DNA of 64,000 nucleotides. Source: Symbiopectobacterium purcellii (lineage in GTDB: Bacteria > Pseudomonadota > Gammaproteobacteria > Enterobacterales > Enterobacteriaceae). The notes beneath the pieces were generated by a model that was given only the letters and a program-made list of their open reading frames with translations, was not told where the DNA came from and did no database searches. Positions 51,149 through 61,903 of this stretch are shown one piece after another. The stretch covers positions 3,286,001 to 3,350,000 of the forward strand of contig NZ_CP081864.1 in the NCBI RefSeq assembly GCF_019797845.1, given 5' to 3'. The position numbers and the translations under genes are program-made. Position 1 is the first letter of the stretch, and every line of letters begins with the position of its first letter.

Positions 51149-51176
51149 TTTTACCGTCAAAGAAATTGAATGAAAG

Positions 51177-51196
51177 ACGCCCGCGATCGCGGGCGT
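51177..51196. terminator. Symmetric hairpin between doxX and cysA
   Basis: Perfect 20-bp palindrome ACGCCCGCGATCGCGGGCGT, between convergent doxX and cysA. Only weak T tracts flank it (TATTGTT on plus, CTTTCATT on minus). Likely terminates both transcripts. Confidence 0.65.
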
Positions 51197-51241
51197 ATTG
51201 TTATGAACCGTTTGGTCTTTTTTCGAAACCGCCGCTGTCGT

Positions 51242-52234
51242 TTAAATTTCCCAATCGTGGTTATACACTTTGGATTTGAACTGGATAACATCGCCACGTT
51301 TCAACCCGTTGAGATTGATATCATCCTGCGCCACTTCGGCTTCAATCAGTTCGGGTTCTCCCTCAACTTTCAGGGACAAACGGGTCAATGCGCCCAAGGG
51401 ACGAATATCTCGCACCACCACTGGCTGAAACCCTTCTCGCGTCTCGGAAGAGATCGCCACTTCATGAGGGCGGAACAGGATAGGTTTCTCACTGTGCGCC
51501 ACTTTCAAGCGGTTGCTATCACCGAGGAAGTGATAGACAAACTCGCTGGCCGGGTGATTATACACCTCAGCAGGTGAGCCAATCTGTTCGATAACCCCCT
51601 TGTTCATTAGCACGATGCGGTCAGCGACTTCCATCGCTTCCTCCTGATCGTGCGTCACAAACACCGATGTCAGATTGATGTTCTCATGTAAACGCGACAG
51701 CCAGCGGCGCAGTGATTTACGCACTTTGGCATCCAGCGCGCCAAAAGGCTCATCCAACAGCAAAATACGCGGCTCAACAATCAGCGCACGGGCCAGCGCA
51801 ATACGTTGACGCTGACCGCCAGAGAGCTGTTCTGGATAACGATCCGCCAACCAGTCTAACTGCACCATATTCAGCAATTCATGCACTTTCGCTTCAATGT
51901 CGCGCTTGGAAGGGCGGATGCTGCGCGGCTTCATGCGTAACCCAAACGCCACGTTGTCAAACACGGTCATATGGCGAAACAGCGCATAGTGCTGGAACAC
52001 AAAGCCGACATTGCGATCGCGCACATCGTGTACCGACACATCTTCGCCGTGAAAAACAATCTGTCCGCTGTCCGGCTTTTCCAGGCCGGCAATGATACGC
52101 AACAAGGTGGTTTTTCCACAGCCCGATGGCCCCAGCAGTGCCACTAGCTCGCCGCTGTTGATGGCCAGATTAATTTCATTCAAGGCCCGGAACTGGCCAA
52201 ACTGTTTGTTTATATTACGAATATCAATGCTCAT
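51242..52234 (-). CDS. cysA: Sulfate/thiosulfate ABC transporter ATPase CysA
   Basis: ATPase of the sulfate importer. ATG at 52234 ([14 protein letters not shown]) gives 330 residues and overlaps the cysW end by 11 bp, typical translational coupling; the longer open frame inside cysW is a shadow. Walker [10 protein letters not shown], signature [15 protein letters not shown], Walker [13 protein letters not shown] and H-loop VTHDQEE; the C-terminal TOBE-like domain is shorter than in E. coli CysA. Last gene of sbp-cysT-cysW-cysA. No cysM follows, unlike E. coli cysPTWAM. Confidence 0.96.
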   Translation of the reverse strand: MSIDIRNINKQFGQFRALNEINLAINSGELVALLGPSGCGKTTLLRIIAGLEKPDSGQIVFHGEDVSVHDVRDRNVGFVFQHYALFRHMTVFDNVAFGLRMKPRSIRPSKRDIEAKVHELLNMVQLDWLADRYPEQLSGGQRQRIALARALIVEPRILLLDEPFGALDAKVRKSLRRWLSRLHENINLTSVFVTHDQEEAMEVADRIVLMNKGVIEQIGSPAEVYNHPASEFVYHFLGDSNRLKVAHSEKPILFRPHEVAISSETREGFQPVVVRDIRPLGALTRLSLKVEGEPELIEAEVAQDDINLNGLKRGDVIQFKSKVYNHDWEI

Positions 52235-53114
52235 TTGGAGCCAGCTCCTGTTGGTGTTTCTCAACCTGTTTTGCCAGACGCCCTTCACTCCATTGGCGCA
52301 GCAGCAATACCACTAACGACATCAGCAACAATAAAATCGCCACGCTAAAAGCGGCTACAATGTTGTATTCGTTGTAAAGGATCTCAATGTGCAACGGTAA
52401 GGTGTTGGTCAAACCACGAATATGGCCAGAAACCACCGACACCGCACCAAACTCACCCATGGCACGCGCCGTACAGAGCACCACGCCGTAAATCAGCGCC
52501 CATTTCACATTGGGCAACGTGATATACCAAAACATCTGCCAGCCGTTGGCACCCAGTAAACGGGCGGCCTCCTCCTCCTGAGTACCCTGCTGCTCCATCA
52601 ATGGAATCAGCTCGCGCGCCACATAGGGCAAAGTGACAAAAATGGTTGCCAGCACAATTCCCGGCACGGCATAGACAATTTCAAGATGGTGCGCGGTCAG
52701 GAAAGGGTAAAAATAGCTTTGTGCACCAAACAGCAGCACGTACACCAACCCCACTACTACCGGCGATACCGAGAAGGGCAAGTCAATGAGTGCTAGCAGC
52801 AAGCTTTTACCGCGAAATTCAAATTTGGTCACGCTCCAGGCGGTCGCCAATCCGAACACCACATTAAGCGGTACGGATATTGCCGTCGCCAATAACGTCA
52901 GTTTCAGCGCAGAAATCGCATCCGGTTCCGAAATCGCCTGCCAGAACGCCCCCACGCCTTTCGCCAATCCCTGCGTCAGCACCATCAATAACGGCAATAC
53001 CAGAACCAGAAAAAACACCAGCCAGGCCAGCGTCACCAGCACGTAATAGGTCGTTGCGCGTTTTTTTCCCTTGGGAGTACGCGCCGCGGTAGCAATTACC
53101 TGTTCCATTGTCAC
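52224..53114 (-). CDS. cysW: Sulfate ABC transporter permease CysW
   Basis: Inner-membrane permease, 296 residues, six TM helices; the EAA loop contacting CysA is [26 protein letters not shown]. Starts 4 bp after the cysT stop and overlaps cysA by 11 bp. Confidence 0.97.
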   Translation of the reverse strand: MTMEQVIATAARTPKGKKRATTYYVLVTLAWLVFFLVLVLPLLMVLTQGLAKGVGAFWQAISEPDAISALKLTLLATAISVPLNVVFGLATAWSVTKFEFRGKSLLLALIDLPFSVSPVVVGLVYVLLFGAQSYFYPFLTAHHLEIVYAVPGIVLATIFVTLPYVARELIPLMEQQGTQEEEAARLLGANGWQMFWYITLPNVKWALIYGVVLCTARAMGEFGAVSVVSGHIRGLTNTLPLHIEILYNEYNIVAAFSVAILLLLMSLVVLLLRQWSEGRLAKQVEKHQQELAPNEH

Positions 53115-53118
53115 CGCC

Positions 53119-53931
53119 TTACAGTTTGGGCTGAATACGACGCTGCAACAGGTTAATCAGCAGCAGCATAATGAATGAGACCAACAGCATAAATACGCCG
53201 ATACCGGTAGCACCTTTGTAGTCATACTGATCGAGTTTGGAGACAATCAGCAGCGGCAGTATTTCGGTTTTAAACGGAATATTGCCGGCAATAAACACCA
53301 CCGAGCCGTATTCCCCTACCCCGCGCGCAAACGCCAATGCGAAGCCCGTCAACCAGGCAGGCAGCAGAGCGGGTAGCAGCACATGCCAAAATACCTGAGC
53401 CGGTTTTGCCCCCAGACAGGCGGCCGCTTCCTCCACTTCGCGAGGAATATCAGCCAGCACCGGTTGCAGCGTCCTCACCACAAAGGGTAAGGTGACAAAG
53501 ATCAACGCCAGCGTGATACCCAGGCTGGTGTAGTCAATCTTGAATGGAAACAGTCCGCCGATCAGCCCATTCGGCGCATACAGTGCGGTAAGTGCAATAC
53601 CCGCCACCGCCGTGGGCAGCGCAAAAGGCATATCGATCATGGCATAGATCACTTTGCGCCCCGGAAACTGATAGCGCACCAACACCCAGGCTAGCAAGGT
53701 TCCCTGGATGCCATTGACAAAAGCCGCCGCCAGCGCCGTGCCAAAAGAGAGTTGCAGTGAAAACAGCACCTGACGGCTGGTGATCAACGTCCAGAATTGT
53801 GCGAGTGTAAGCTGGCTGGCGTAGACAAACATGCCTGCCAGCGGGATCAGCACAATCAAACTCAAGTAGCTGAGGCTAAACCCTAAGGTCAGGCCAAAAC
53901 CAGGAATGACGGGAGAAATGCGTCGTGACAT
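53119..53931 (-). CDS. cysT: Sulfate ABC transporter permease CysT
   Basis: Partner permease of CysW, 270 residues, six TM helices; EAA loop [21 protein letters not shown]. Lies 96 bp after sbp, with a hairpin in the gap, and 4 bp before cysW. Confidence 0.97.
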   Translation of the reverse strand: MSRRISPVIPGFGLTLGFSLSYLSLIVLIPLAGMFVYASQLTLAQFWTLITSRQVLFSLQLSFGTALAAAFVNGIQGTLLAWVLVRYQFPGRKVIYAMIDMPFALPTAVAGIALTALYAPNGLIGGLFPFKIDYTSLGITLALIFVTLPFVVRTLQPVLADIPREVEEAAACLGAKPAQVFWHVLLPALLPAWLTGFALAFARGVGEYGSVVFIAGNIPFKTEILPLLIVSKLDQYDYKGATGIGVFMLLVSFIMLLLINLLQRRIQPKL

Positions 53932-53985
53932 ACCAAGCCTTTCTTAATGCAATCGTTCAGTGAACCCGCTCATCCACATGGCAAA

Positions 53986-54005
53986 GCCGCTATCGAGGTA
54001 GCGGC
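53986..54005 (-). terminator. Intercistronic hairpin between sbp and cysT
   Basis: GCCGCTA-CCTCGA-TAGCGGC on the minus strand, followed by TTTGCC. No long T run, so probably a partial terminator or mRNA-stabilising hairpin that keeps the binding protein in excess over the permeases. Confidence 0.6.
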
Positions 54006-54027
54006 CAGCCAGTAGGCATTTTAAAAG

Positions 54028-55041
54028 TTATTTATTGATTTCATTGAAAATCTTGTCAAAAACGCCACCGTCATTAAAGTATTGGTCCTGCACTTTTGTC
54101 CAGCCACCAAACTCCTCATCGATGGTCACCAGTTTCACTGGTGCGAATTGGCCTTTGAATTCTTCAGCAATCTTGGCATTGCGCGGACGGTAGAAATTCT
54201 TACCGATAATGCGCTGCGCATCGTCGCTGTAGAGGTATTTCAGGTAGGCTTCAGCCTGCTTTTGTGTACCTTTGCGCTCAACCACTTTGTCCACAACGGC
54301 AACCGGCGGCTCAGCCAGAATAGACAGCGACGGCGTGACGATTTCTAACTGATCGCCGCCCTGCTCTTTCAGTGACAGATAGGCTTCGTTTTCCCACGCC
54401 AGCAACACATCGCCCAGTTGGCGCTGTACGAAGCTGATGGTGGCACCGCGCGCACCGGTGTCTAATACCGGCGCATGACGATAAAGTTCAGTCACGAATT
54501 TCAGCGCGCTCTCATCACTGCCACCCGGCAGGTGTTTGGCGTAGGCCCAGGCCGCCAGGAAGTTCCAACGCGCACCGCCGGAGGTTTTCGGGTTAGGCGT
54601 GATCACTTCTACGCCCGGCTTCACCAGATCGCCCCAGTCCTTAATATTCTTCGGGTTGCCTTTACGTACCAGGAACACAATGGTGGAGGTATAAGGCGTG
54701 CTGTTATCCGGCAGGCGTGCCTGCCATTTGGGATCGATCAGCGGCTGGTTCAGATTCAGGGCATCAATATCGCCCGCCAGCGCCAGCGTCACCACGTCCG
54801 CCTGCAGACCATCAATGACCGAGCGAGCCTGTTTGCCGGAGCCACCGTGGGAGTTTTTAATGGAAAGCGTTTCGCCGGTGGTTTCTTTCCAGTGTTTAAT
54901 AAAGGCAGCGTTATATTCCTGATACAGCTCACGCGTTGGGTCATAAGACACGTTCAACAATTCCGTTGCCGCAGACGCAGCGCCCGCAAATAATACCGTT
55001 GCTGCTGCAAGAGATACTCCCAGACGACGTATTGACATCAT
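54028..55041 (-). CDS. sbp: Periplasmic sulfate-binding protein
   Basis: High-affinity sulfate receptor of the importer. ATG at 55041 ([13 protein letters not shown]), close behind GAGGGAG, gives 337 residues with a signal peptide ending ASAA. It matches Sbp more than CysP of E. coli: [57 protein letters not shown] and DEEFGGWTK. In E. coli sbp is a lone gene and cysP heads cysTWA; here an Sbp-type protein heads the transport operon. Confidence 0.95.
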   Translation of the reverse strand: MMSIRRLGVSLAAATVLFAGAASAATELLNVSYDPTRELYQEYNAAFIKHWKETTGETLSIKNSHGGSGKQARSVIDGLQADVVTLALAGDIDALNLNQPLIDPKWQARLPDNSTPYTSTIVFLVRKGNPKNIKDWGDLVKPGVEVITPNPKTSGGARWNFLAAWAYAKHLPGGSDESALKFVTELYRHAPVLDTGARGATISFVQRQLGDVLLAWENEAYLSLKEQGGDQLEIVTPSLSILAEPPVAVVDKVVERKGTQKQAEAYLKYLYSDDAQRIIGKNFYRPRNAKIAEEFKGQFAPVKLVTIDEEFGGWTKVQDQYFNDGGVFDKIFNEINK

Positions 55042-55242
55042 TATCACTCCCTCAACATTTTTTCGTAATTTGTGTAGTGTGTTTGGCATAGTGCGGGCAA
55101 TAGGCTCACAACATGGAGTGACAATAGAGGATAGGGGGTGGGGGCAAAAATATTGTTTCGCGATAATTTATGCTCTCGCGTTATATTCTTTGAGCCTATT
55201 GAGTTTTTTAAATCTAAGCAGATTAGCGGTTGGTAGGCAGCG

Positions 55243-55263
55243 AAAAGGGGCCATAGGCCCCTT
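55243..55263 (-). terminator. Terminator of cdaR
   Basis: Minus strand AAGGGGCC-TAT-GGCCCCTTTT, 20 bp after the cdaR stop. Confidence 0.85.
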
Positions 55264-55282
55264 GGATCAATCAGATAGCAGA

Positions 55283-56440
55283 TTATTCTTCTTCATCGAG
55301 TTGCAGGGCAACATAGAGCAGCAAACGATCGTCAAAGTTTCCCAAATCCAGCCCAGTCAGTTCGGAAATCCGGTTCAGGCGATATTCAAGCGTATTACGA
55401 TGGATGAACAGCGCCTTAGCCGTAGCACCCGGCTGAACGTTATTGCGAAACCAGGCGTTAAGCGTGCGGCGCAGCAACCCATTGCCATCCATCGCTTTCA
55501 GTTTTGCCAGCGGACGAACCAGTTCATTGGCCTGCCAGCCACCGCGCAGACTATCGAGCAACACCGGCAGCATTAAATCCTGATAATAGTAGCAGCGCTG
55601 GCTGGGCATCCGCTGTTTCCCAACGCCCATGGTCGTGCGCGCAGTACGATAAGAACGCGCAATGCTGCCCGGTCCGGTAAAATAGTTGCCCAACGCCATC
55701 CGTACCCGCAGGCGTCCGCTCTCCGTCATGCGAGAGAACAGGTTATCCACGCGACGTCGATGTTCTTCGGCATCCCAGCGACCATGGCTGTTCAGCGCGG
55801 GTTTCAGCACCACCATTTCGGTCAGAGACACGATAGCGATCAGGTTATTGCGCTCGGGTGTGGTCAACAGCGTTTGTAACTGCTGCAATTCTGCCATCGC
55901 ACTGTCCACACCCAATTGACCACTATCGACCTCGACAACGGCCACCACACGCGGCGTGTTGAGATCGATCCCCAGACGTTGTGCCCACTCCATCAGTGCG
56001 GGTGACAGCTCGTCGGTACGAATCAGGTTTAGCACCAGTTCTTCACGCAAACGGCTATCCTGCGCCAGCATGTGCAGCAGTCGAGCCTGCTCCAGCATCA
56101 TCTCTGCGGTCATGCACACCAGTTCACCAAATTGACGCAAATGGGCGGGATTACCGGTCAGGCCGATTACGCCGACAATTTCACCGTCAATACGTAGTGG
56201 CAAGTTGATACCAGGCCGCACGCCGTGCAGATGGCGGGCAACTGCATCATCGATATCGACGACGCGCCCCTGTGACAACGCCAACAGCGCCCCTTCGTGC
56301 AATTCGCCCACGCGTTCTCGATCGCCGCTGCCTATAATGCGCCCACGGGCATCCATCACGTTGATATTGCTATCAATAATTTGCATGGTACGCGCAACAA
56401 TATCCTGCGCCAGCTTTGCGTTGAGATGATATGACGCCAT
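55283..56440 (-). CDS. cdaR: Sugar diacid regulator CdaR
   Basis: Transcriptional activator of glucarate/galactarate/glycerate genes in E. coli. 385 residues, the same length: an N-terminal sugar-diacid recognition domain (RTMQIIDSNINVMDARGRIIGSG) and a C-terminal PucR-type HTH (LFIHRNTLEYRLNRISELTGLDLG). No diacid catabolic genes are in the window. It is downstream of degP on the same strand, as in E. coli, but separated by the degP terminator. Confidence 0.97.
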   Translation of the reverse strand: MASYHLNAKLAQDIVARTMQIIDSNINVMDARGRIIGSGDRERVGELHEGALLALSQGRVVDIDDAVARHLHGVRPGINLPLRIDGEIVGVIGLTGNPAHLRQFGELVCMTAEMMLEQARLLHMLAQDSRLREELVLNLIRTDELSPALMEWAQRLGIDLNTPRVVAVVEVDSGQLGVDSAMAELQQLQTLLTTPERNNLIAIVSLTEMVVLKPALNSHGRWDAEEHRRRVDNLFSRMTESGRLRVRMALGNYFTGPGSIARSYRTARTTMGVGKQRMPSQRCYYYQDLMLPVLLDSLRGGWQANELVRPLAKLKAMDGNGLLRRTLNAWFRNNVQPGATAKALFIHRNTLEYRLNRISELTGLDLGNFDDRLLLYVALQLDEEE

Positions 56441-56594
56441 TCCCGCCCCTGGTATGAGAAAGTGACAATTGCACTATCATAACGTTGCCCTGAAAGCTGG
56501 ACATTGTGCGATTTCACAAACATTGACCCAATTCATTAGAATTGCGGGAGGTATCACAAAATAATAGCGAGGAGGCGGATGACTAACGTGGAAG

Positions 56595-56624
56595 TAAAAA
56601 AGGAGCGTATCAAATACGCTCCTT
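56595..56624 (-). terminator. Terminator of degP
   Basis: Minus strand AAAGGAGCGTAT-TTG-ATACGCTCC followed by TTTTTT, 22 bp after the degP stop. Confidence 0.92.
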
Positions 56625-56645
56625 TCAGTCTGAAATCGCTACTGT

Positions 56646-58079
56646 TTATTGTGCCAACAGATAAAGCGTTGTATTACCGCGCAGCACATTCAGTGCTAAT
56701 ACTGGAGGCTTGCTGTCCAGAATTTTACGCAGTTCGCCCAAATTCTGCACCGGCTGCTGGTTCACACCAAGGATCACGTCATCCTTCTTCAAGCCGATTT
56801 TCGCGGCCGCCGAATCGGCTTTCACCTCGTCTACCTTGACGCCTTTCTGACCGTCGATTTCGGTGTTGCTAAGCGAGGCGCCACTGATCCCCGTGTAGAG
56901 ATTACCGGACGCGATCTGTGTCTGGTTGGTCTGCTGCAAGGTCACTTCTACCGTTAGCGGTTTGCCTTCACGCAGCAGCCCCAGCTTGACCTTGCTACCG
57001 ACGGGTAAGGAACCCACCTGTGCACGCAGGGCTGCAAAGCTGCTGATCGGTTTATCGTTCAGCGTCAAAATGACGTCACCGGCTTTGATGCCTGCTTCGT
57101 CTGCGGCGGACTTCGGCCTGACCTGGCTGACAAATGCCCCGCGCTGCGCGTCCACTTTCATCGCTTGTGCCAGATCGGAATTGAGCTCGGTGCCGGTAAT
57201 GCCCAGTTCACCGCGTTTCACGTCGCCAAACTCAACCAATTGCGCGGTCAGGTTTTTCACCATGTTGCTTGGAATGGCAAAACCGATACCGATGTTTCCG
57301 CCATCCGGAGCCAGAATCGCGGTGTTCAGGCCGATAAGCTCACCGTTAAGATTAACCAGCGCCCCGCCGGAGTTGCCTCGGTTGATCGCCGCATCGGTCT
57401 GGATGAAGTTTTCATAATTCTCGATGTTTAAACCGCTGCGCCCCAGCGCAGAAACAATACCGGACGTCGCCGTTTGGCCTAAACCATAGGGGTTACCGAT
57501 TGCCACGGTATAGTCACCCACGCGTAGTTGGTCGGAATCGGCGATCTTGATGGCAGTCAGATTTTTAAAATCAATCAGTTGAATCAATGCGACGTCGGTA
57601 CGCGGATCTTTGCCAATCACTTTGGCATCATACTTACGCCCGTCGTAGAGACGCACCTGAATCTTGTCGGCGTTGTCGACCACGTGGTTATTGGTGACCA
57701 CATAGCCTTTCTCCGCGTTGATCACTACGCCAGAACCCAATGCCTGGAAGTTCTCACGTTTTGCGGGCGCGCCCTCTTCCCCTTCGTCCTCAGCCCCCTG
57801 ACAAATCGGGGAGTTTTGGAAGGGTGAACCCTCCTGACAGAACGGCGAATTCTCACCGAAGAAAGGCTGCATCTGCTGCGGAATATTGCTGCGCTTGACG
57901 TCGGTATGCCCTTCAATGGAGATGCTGACGACGGAAGGCATCACTTTATCGAGCATCGGAGCCAAACTTGGCATCTGGCTGGATGTCGATACTACCGCCT
58001 CAGTCGCCGCAAAAGCCTGCCCCATGCTCATTGCCAGGCTCAGCGCCAATGCACTCAGAACCAATGATTTTCTTTTCAT
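56646..58079 (-). CDS. degP: Periplasmic serine endoprotease DegP (HtrA)
   Basis: Periplasmic protease-chaperone that degrades misfolded envelope proteins. 477 residues: signal peptide (about 1-25, ending QAFA), a protease domain with an LA loop containing the Cys pair (NSPFCQEGSPFQNSPICQG), triad His (TNNHVVDN), Asp (PRTDVALI), Ser (INRGNSGGALV), then two PDZ domains. The acidic DEGEEGAPAKRE stretch in the LA loop replaces the Gly/Gln-rich stretch of E. coli. A sigmaE promoter is at 58200-58226. Confidence 0.98.
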   Translation of the reverse strand: MKRKSLVLSALALSLAMSMGQAFAATEAVVSTSSQMPSLAPMLDKVMPSVVSISIEGHTDVKRSNIPQQMQPFFGENSPFCQEGSPFQNSPICQGAEDEGEEGAPAKRENFQALGSGVVINAEKGYVVTNNHVVDNADKIQVRLYDGRKYDAKVIGKDPRTDVALIQLIDFKNLTAIKIADSDQLRVGDYTVAIGNPYGLGQTATSGIVSALGRSGLNIENYENFIQTDAAINRGNSGGALVNLNGELIGLNTAILAPDGGNIGIGFAIPSNMVKNLTAQLVEFGDVKRGELGITGTELNSDLAQAMKVDAQRGAFVSQVRPKSAADEAGIKAGDVILTLNDKPISSFAALRAQVGSLPVGSKVKLGLLREGKPLTVEVTLQQTNQTQIASGNLYTGISGASLSNTEIDGQKGVKVDEVKADSAAAKIGLKKDDVILGVNQQPVQNLGELRKILDSKPPVLALNVLRGNTTLYLLAQ

Positions 58080-58199
58080 GATCTCTTATCTCGTCGTATC
58101 AACAGGTGAATCCCACGTCGCCGAACCTGTTTACCATCCCGCCCTCTCTCTATCGCGCTGGCGGGGTCGTAAACAGGCTCAATTGGCGTTCGCGCTATA

Positions 58200-58226
58200 T
58201 CAGATAAACAAGAAAGCACAAAGTTC
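58200..58226 (-). promoter_or_regulatory. Sigma-E promoter of degP
   Basis: Minus strand GAACTT, 16-nt spacer, TCTGA: exact match to the sigmaE core elements, about 120 bp upstream of degP. Confidence 0.88.
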
Positions 58227-58281
58227 ATCGCCGCGCGCTGGCCCAAACGTAAGCAAGTATGGAGCCGCTTTACATAAATTG

Positions 58282-59793
58282 TTATTCCGCCGCCATCAAC
58301 CGCCGGTATTCGTCGTAAGCGTAAAGATCTGTCATTCCACTGATATAATCTTGAATCAATCGGGCCCGATAATAGTATTCCCAAATCTCCTGTTCCTCGC
58401 GAGACAGCGCAGAACGTTGGAGCAGGGCTTCACGATAGGCCAGGCAATGTTTGCTGGAAAGCTTGTGGTAGAGTCGGGTTTCGATGGGGTAGTGCGGATG
58501 CGTATCGTCATTCACCATCTGACTGAACGCGTCATAAGACATTTCCAGCAGCGGGTGGTAGATGTCCAATAGCCCCCCGATCACGCGATAGCCTTGCAGT
58601 TCCAGTTTTTCGACTTCTGCGTTATTAAAGACATACTTACGAGCTACCTCTTTGAACACCCGCAACAGTTTTGCCTGCGCGCCTTTATCTTCCAGCAGCG
58701 CCTCATCAAAAGCACCCGCGTAAATCGCAGGCAAATTTTTGATAAAACGATGCGCCGCGTAAGGCACCAGCCTCGCTACCGTATTGACGCGCAACTGCAT
58801 AAAAAATTGATCGTCGGTGCTGCGCCAGCGGTGCCGTTTTCGACTTTCATAAGCCTGCTCCACGGTTTTGGCGAACAGATCGGAGGGATCGACCGTCCCC
58901 CAGGTTTGGCGCAGGTACAGATAAAGCTGCTCGGTGGTAAGGATCTCTTTTTCTACCGCATCCTCCAGATCGGCAACGCAGTAGGAGATATCGTCCGCGG
59001 CTTCCATGATGTAGGTGAGCGGAAAGCGATGGTATTCGTCCAGCGACAATTCCCGGCGCAGATCGGCAACAAAATCCTGCTCAGAAAGGTAATACCCCGG
59101 CTTTTTCATCAAATAGCGATAGTTGTCGGGCACCTCGCCGACCCAATACGCTGGCCGGGTATATTTGAGAATACAGCCCACCTGGCTGTAGGTAAGATTC
59201 AATTTAAGCAGCGTATGCACCAAACGAATCGCCTGTGCATTGCCTTCAAAATGGCTGAGATCCTGTCGTACCTGACGCCGCAATGCGTCATGCGTATCGC
59301 CTTTCAGCCGCAGGGCTTCAACCTGACACGCATCCTCACGCGACAATGCGTCATGCTGAATATAAGCGGCATCCAGCCGTTTCCTAAACCAGTTGTTGAT
59401 GGCAGACTCACCAAAATGGCCAAAGGGCGGGTTGCCGATGTCGTGCATCAGGCAGGCCATTTCTACCATGCTTTCAAAAGGCGTCTGCCATAGAGACAGA
59501 CCCAGGGCGTCCAGTCGATTTTCGCCTTTGATCCGCACCAGAATATCTTTGGCGATGTAGCGACCGACCTGCTGCACTTCCATAGAGTGTGTCAGCCGTG
59601 AACGCACAGCGGCGTTACGCTCCAGAGGAAATACCTGCGTCTTCTGCTGTAAACGGCGGATCGCGGCAGAGTTGATGATACGTCCCCTGTCGCTTTCGAA
59701 CAGGCGAACGATGTCATATTCACTCTCCGCGGCGATCGGTTTGCTCAGAGGCCGCTGAACGCTGAATTTCTTTGAAAAATCGATATCGGACAT
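58282..59793 (-). CDS. dgt: Deoxyguanosinetriphosphate triphosphohydrolase
   Basis: HD-domain hydrolase converting dGTP to deoxyguanosine and tripolyphosphate. 503 residues: HSMEVQQVG and [18 protein letters not shown] supply the metal-binding His and HD, and [20 protein letters not shown] carries a further Asp. Divergent from mtnN and upstream of degP, the E. coli order. Confidence 0.97.
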   Translation of the reverse strand: MSDIDFSKKFSVQRPLSKPIAAESEYDIVRLFESDRGRIINSAAIRRLQQKTQVFPLERNAAVRSRLTHSMEVQQVGRYIAKDILVRIKGENRLDALGLSLWQTPFESMVEMACLMHDIGNPPFGHFGESAINNWFRKRLDAAYIQHDALSREDACQVEALRLKGDTHDALRRQVRQDLSHFEGNAQAIRLVHTLLKLNLTYSQVGCILKYTRPAYWVGEVPDNYRYLMKKPGYYLSEQDFVADLRRELSLDEYHRFPLTYIMEAADDISYCVADLEDAVEKEILTTEQLYLYLRQTWGTVDPSDLFAKTVEQAYESRKRHRWRSTDDQFFMQLRVNTVARLVPYAAHRFIKNLPAIYAGAFDEALLEDKGAQAKLLRVFKEVARKYVFNNAEVEKLELQGYRVIGGLLDIYHPLLEMSYDAFSQMVNDDTHPHYPIETRLYHKLSSKHCLAYREALLQRSALSREEQEIWEYYYRARLIQDYISGMTDLYAYDEYRRLMAAE

Positions 59794-59922
59794 CCCCTTC
59801 CCCCTTAACCGCCGCCAAAATCACGCCTGGGTTCCATTTCACCCCGTTAGCCATGATAGACTACACAACACAGACTACGGCTAACTATTCGAAATACTAT
59901 TCGAAATTTTGTGGGGAATCTT

Positions 59923-60624
59923 ATGAAAGTCGGCATCATCGGAGCCATGGAACAAGAAGTGACGATCCTGCGCGATCGCATCGAAAACCTCAGTACCTTC
60001 ACACGCGCTGGATGCGAAATCTACAGCGGGTGGCTGAACGGCGTCGAAGTGGCACTGTTAAAATCCGGCATTGGTAAGGTTTCCGCCGCGATGGGCACCA
60101 CGCTGCTGCTGGAACATGCCCGTCCTGACATGATCATCAACACCGGCTCTGCGGGCGGTCTGGCACCGACCCTGAACGTCGGCGATATCGTGGTATCCAG
60201 TGAAGCGCGCTATCACGATGCTGATGTCACCGCTTTCGGCTATGAAGCAGGCCAGATGGCAGGCTGCCCGGCGGCGTTTCCCGCTGATGGCTCCCTTATT
60301 GCGTTGGCCGAGCGTGCCATTGTCTCTTTGCAATTGAATGCTGTGCAGGGGCTGATTGTCAGTGGTGATGCGTTTATCAACGGTGCAGAACCGCTGGCTC
60401 GCATCCGCCGTACCTTCCCACAGGCTGTCGCAGTCGAAATGGAAGCCACCGCAATTGCTCATGTTTGCCATCAGTTTGGTGTGCCTTTCGTGGTGGTACG
60501 CGCCATCTCCGATGTGGCTGACAAAGCCTCGCACCTGAGTTTTGACGAGTTTCTAGCCGTGGCAGCCCAGCAATCGTCACGCATGGTGAGCGCCATGTTG
60601 CAAGAGCTCGCCGGAAAAGCCTGA
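59923..60624 (+). CDS. mtnN: 5'-methylthioadenosine/S-adenosylhomocysteine nucleosidase
   Basis: Removes adenine from MTA, SAH and 5'-deoxyadenosine; feeds methionine recycling and the AI-2 pathway. ATG at 59923 ([13 protein letters not shown]), preceded by GGGGAATC, gives 233 residues; GTG 59911 is less likely. Catalytic Glu12-type residue in [17 protein letters not shown] and Asp in ISDVAD. Overlaps btuF by one base. Confidence 0.98.
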   Translation: MKVGIIGAMEQEVTILRDRIENLSTFTRAGCEIYSGWLNGVEVALLKSGIGKVSAAMGTTLLLEHARPDMIINTGSAGGLAPTLNVGDIVVSSEARYHDADVTAFGYEAGQMAGCPAAFPADGSLIALAERAIVSLQLNAVQGLIVSGDAFINGAEPLARIRRTFPQAVAVEMEATAIAHVCHQFGVPFVVVRAISDVADKASHLSFDEFLAVAAQQSSRMVSAMLQELAGKA

Positions 60625-61445
60625 TGCGCGTTCGCGGGCTCACGCTTCTGGCAATACTGTGTCTGCTCATGGCCGGACGGGTCAGCGCAGAAACCGTCGC
60701 GCAGCGCATTATCAGTCTGGCTCCCCACGCTACGGAGTTAGCCTTCGCCGCCGGCATGGGCGATCAGGTGATTGGCGTGAGTGCCTGGTCAAACTACCCG
60801 CCTGAAGCGCAACAGCGGGAACAGGTTGCCTCCTGGCAAGGCATCAATCTGGAGCGGGTGCTGGCCTTAAAGCCGGATTTGGTTCTGGCCTGGCGTGAAG
60901 GGAACCCGCAGCGACCGCTTGAGCAACTCTCGGCTTTTGGCATCCCGGTGGTGTATCTGGACCCCACCTCGTTGGAAGCAATACCAACCATACTGGAACA
61001 GCTTGGGCAATACAGCGCACACCCAGAGGTTGCACGGCAAAATGCGCAGGATTTGCGTCAGCAACTGGCTGATTTGAAAACACGCTATGCCCATGCGCCA
61101 AAACATCAGGTGTTTCTGCAATTTGGTACACACCCGTTGTTCACCTCAGGTAAGCAGTCGTTGCAGAACCAGGTACTTGCTCTGTGTGGCGGCGTCAATG
61201 TTTTCGATGACAGTAAGGTGCCTTGGCCGCAGGTCAGTCGTGAACAGGTATTACGGCGCAACCCACAGGTGATCATTATCACTGGCACCGCAGCCGATGC
61301 GGCCGCCACGCGTGATTTCTGGTCGCCACAGTTGTCCGTGCCAATCATTACGGTAGACGAAGATTGGTTTAATCGCAGCAGCCCACGCATGTTGCTGGCA
61401 GCCCAGTACATTTGTCAGCAACTCGCCGCCCTCCCCGCCCAGTAA
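60624..61445 (+). CDS. btuF: Periplasmic vitamin B12-binding protein BtuF
   Basis: Delivers cobalamin to BtuCD. 273 residues: signal peptide ending near RVSAE, then the two-lobed class III binding-protein fold: RIISLAPHATELAFAAGMGDQVIGVS in the first lobe and LQFGTHPLFTSGKQSLQNQV with WPQVSREQVL in the second. Starts inside the mtnN stop (TGATG), so it is coupled. A dyad without T tract (61450-61485) follows. Confidence 0.96.
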   Translation: MRVRGLTLLAILCLLMAGRVSAETVAQRIISLAPHATELAFAAGMGDQVIGVSAWSNYPPEAQQREQVASWQGINLERVLALKPDLVLAWREGNPQRPLEQLSAFGIPVVYLDPTSLEAIPTILEQLGQYSAHPEVARQNAQDLRQQLADLKTRYAHAPKHQVFLQFGTHPLFTSGKQSLQNQVLALCGGVNVFDDSKVPWPQVSREQVLRRNPQVIIITGTAADAAATRDFWSPQLSVPIITVDEDWFNRSSPRMLLAAQYICQQLAALPAQ

Positions 61446-61449
61446 ATCA

Positions 61450-61485
61450 CAGGGTCATGCCTGCGCTCGTGCAGGTATGACCCTG
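61450..61485 (+). terminator. Hairpin after btuF
   Basis: CAGGGTCATGCCTGC ... GCAGGTATGACCCTG: a long dyad with one internal mismatch, 4 bp after the btuF stop. No T tract follows. Likely 3' end or stabilising hairpin of mtnN-btuF. Confidence 0.6.
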
Positions 61486-61599
61486 TCAACGCAAAGCAGA
61501 AGTGGCACTACTGCTGCAAAACAGAGGTGTGATGTGAACGATCGAAAGGCGGTGATAACGATGAAGAAACGCCTAGATTCGCCAGACGTTTTTAGCACC

Positions 61600-61628
61600 T
61601 TTAAAAGCACTCTTAAGTGACCTATAAT
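61600..61628 (+). promoter_or_regulatory. Promoter of the toxin-antitoxin pair with internal dyad
   Basis: TATAAT at 61623-61628 with a weak -35 (TTTAAA, 17-nt spacer). Between them lies CACT-CTTA-AGTG (61608-61619), a possible autorepression operator. AGGAGG follows before the antitoxin ATG. Confidence 0.5.
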
Positions 61629-61654
61629 TAACACTCTGAACAGGAGGGTACATT

Positions 61655-61903
61655 ATGGCATTTCAGATTTTAACCACCACTGCGGCAAGTATTACAGAGC
61701 TTAAACGAGATCCTATGGGGACGTTCAATGCCGGAGAAGGCGCACCAGTCGCAATTCTAAATCGCAACGAACCCGCTTTTTACTGTGTACCACCGGCCTT
61801 GTATGCACAGCTGATGGAAATTTTGGAAGATCAGGAGTTGGGGCGAATTGCCGATGAGCGAATCGGTGAGGCAGTAATCGAGGTCAATATTGATGACCTA
61901 TAA
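61655..61903 (+). CDS. Type II antitoxin, StbD/Phd-YefM-like
   Basis: 82-residue acidic protein placed directly before a RelE-type toxin. The N-terminal half (ILTTTAASITELKRDPMGTFNAGEG) followed by APVAILNRNEPAFYCVPPALY fits the StbD/Phd-YefM DNA-binding fold; the C-terminal tail (IGEAVIEVNIDDL) should wrap the toxin. AGGAGG RBS. The end overlaps the toxin ATG by 11 bp. The pair sits between btuF and erpA, which are close neighbours in E. coli, so it looks like an insertion. Confidence 0.88.
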   Translation: MAFQILTTTAASITELKRDPMGTFNAGEGAPVAILNRNEPAFYCVPPALYAQLMEILEDQELGRIADERIGEAVIEVNIDDL

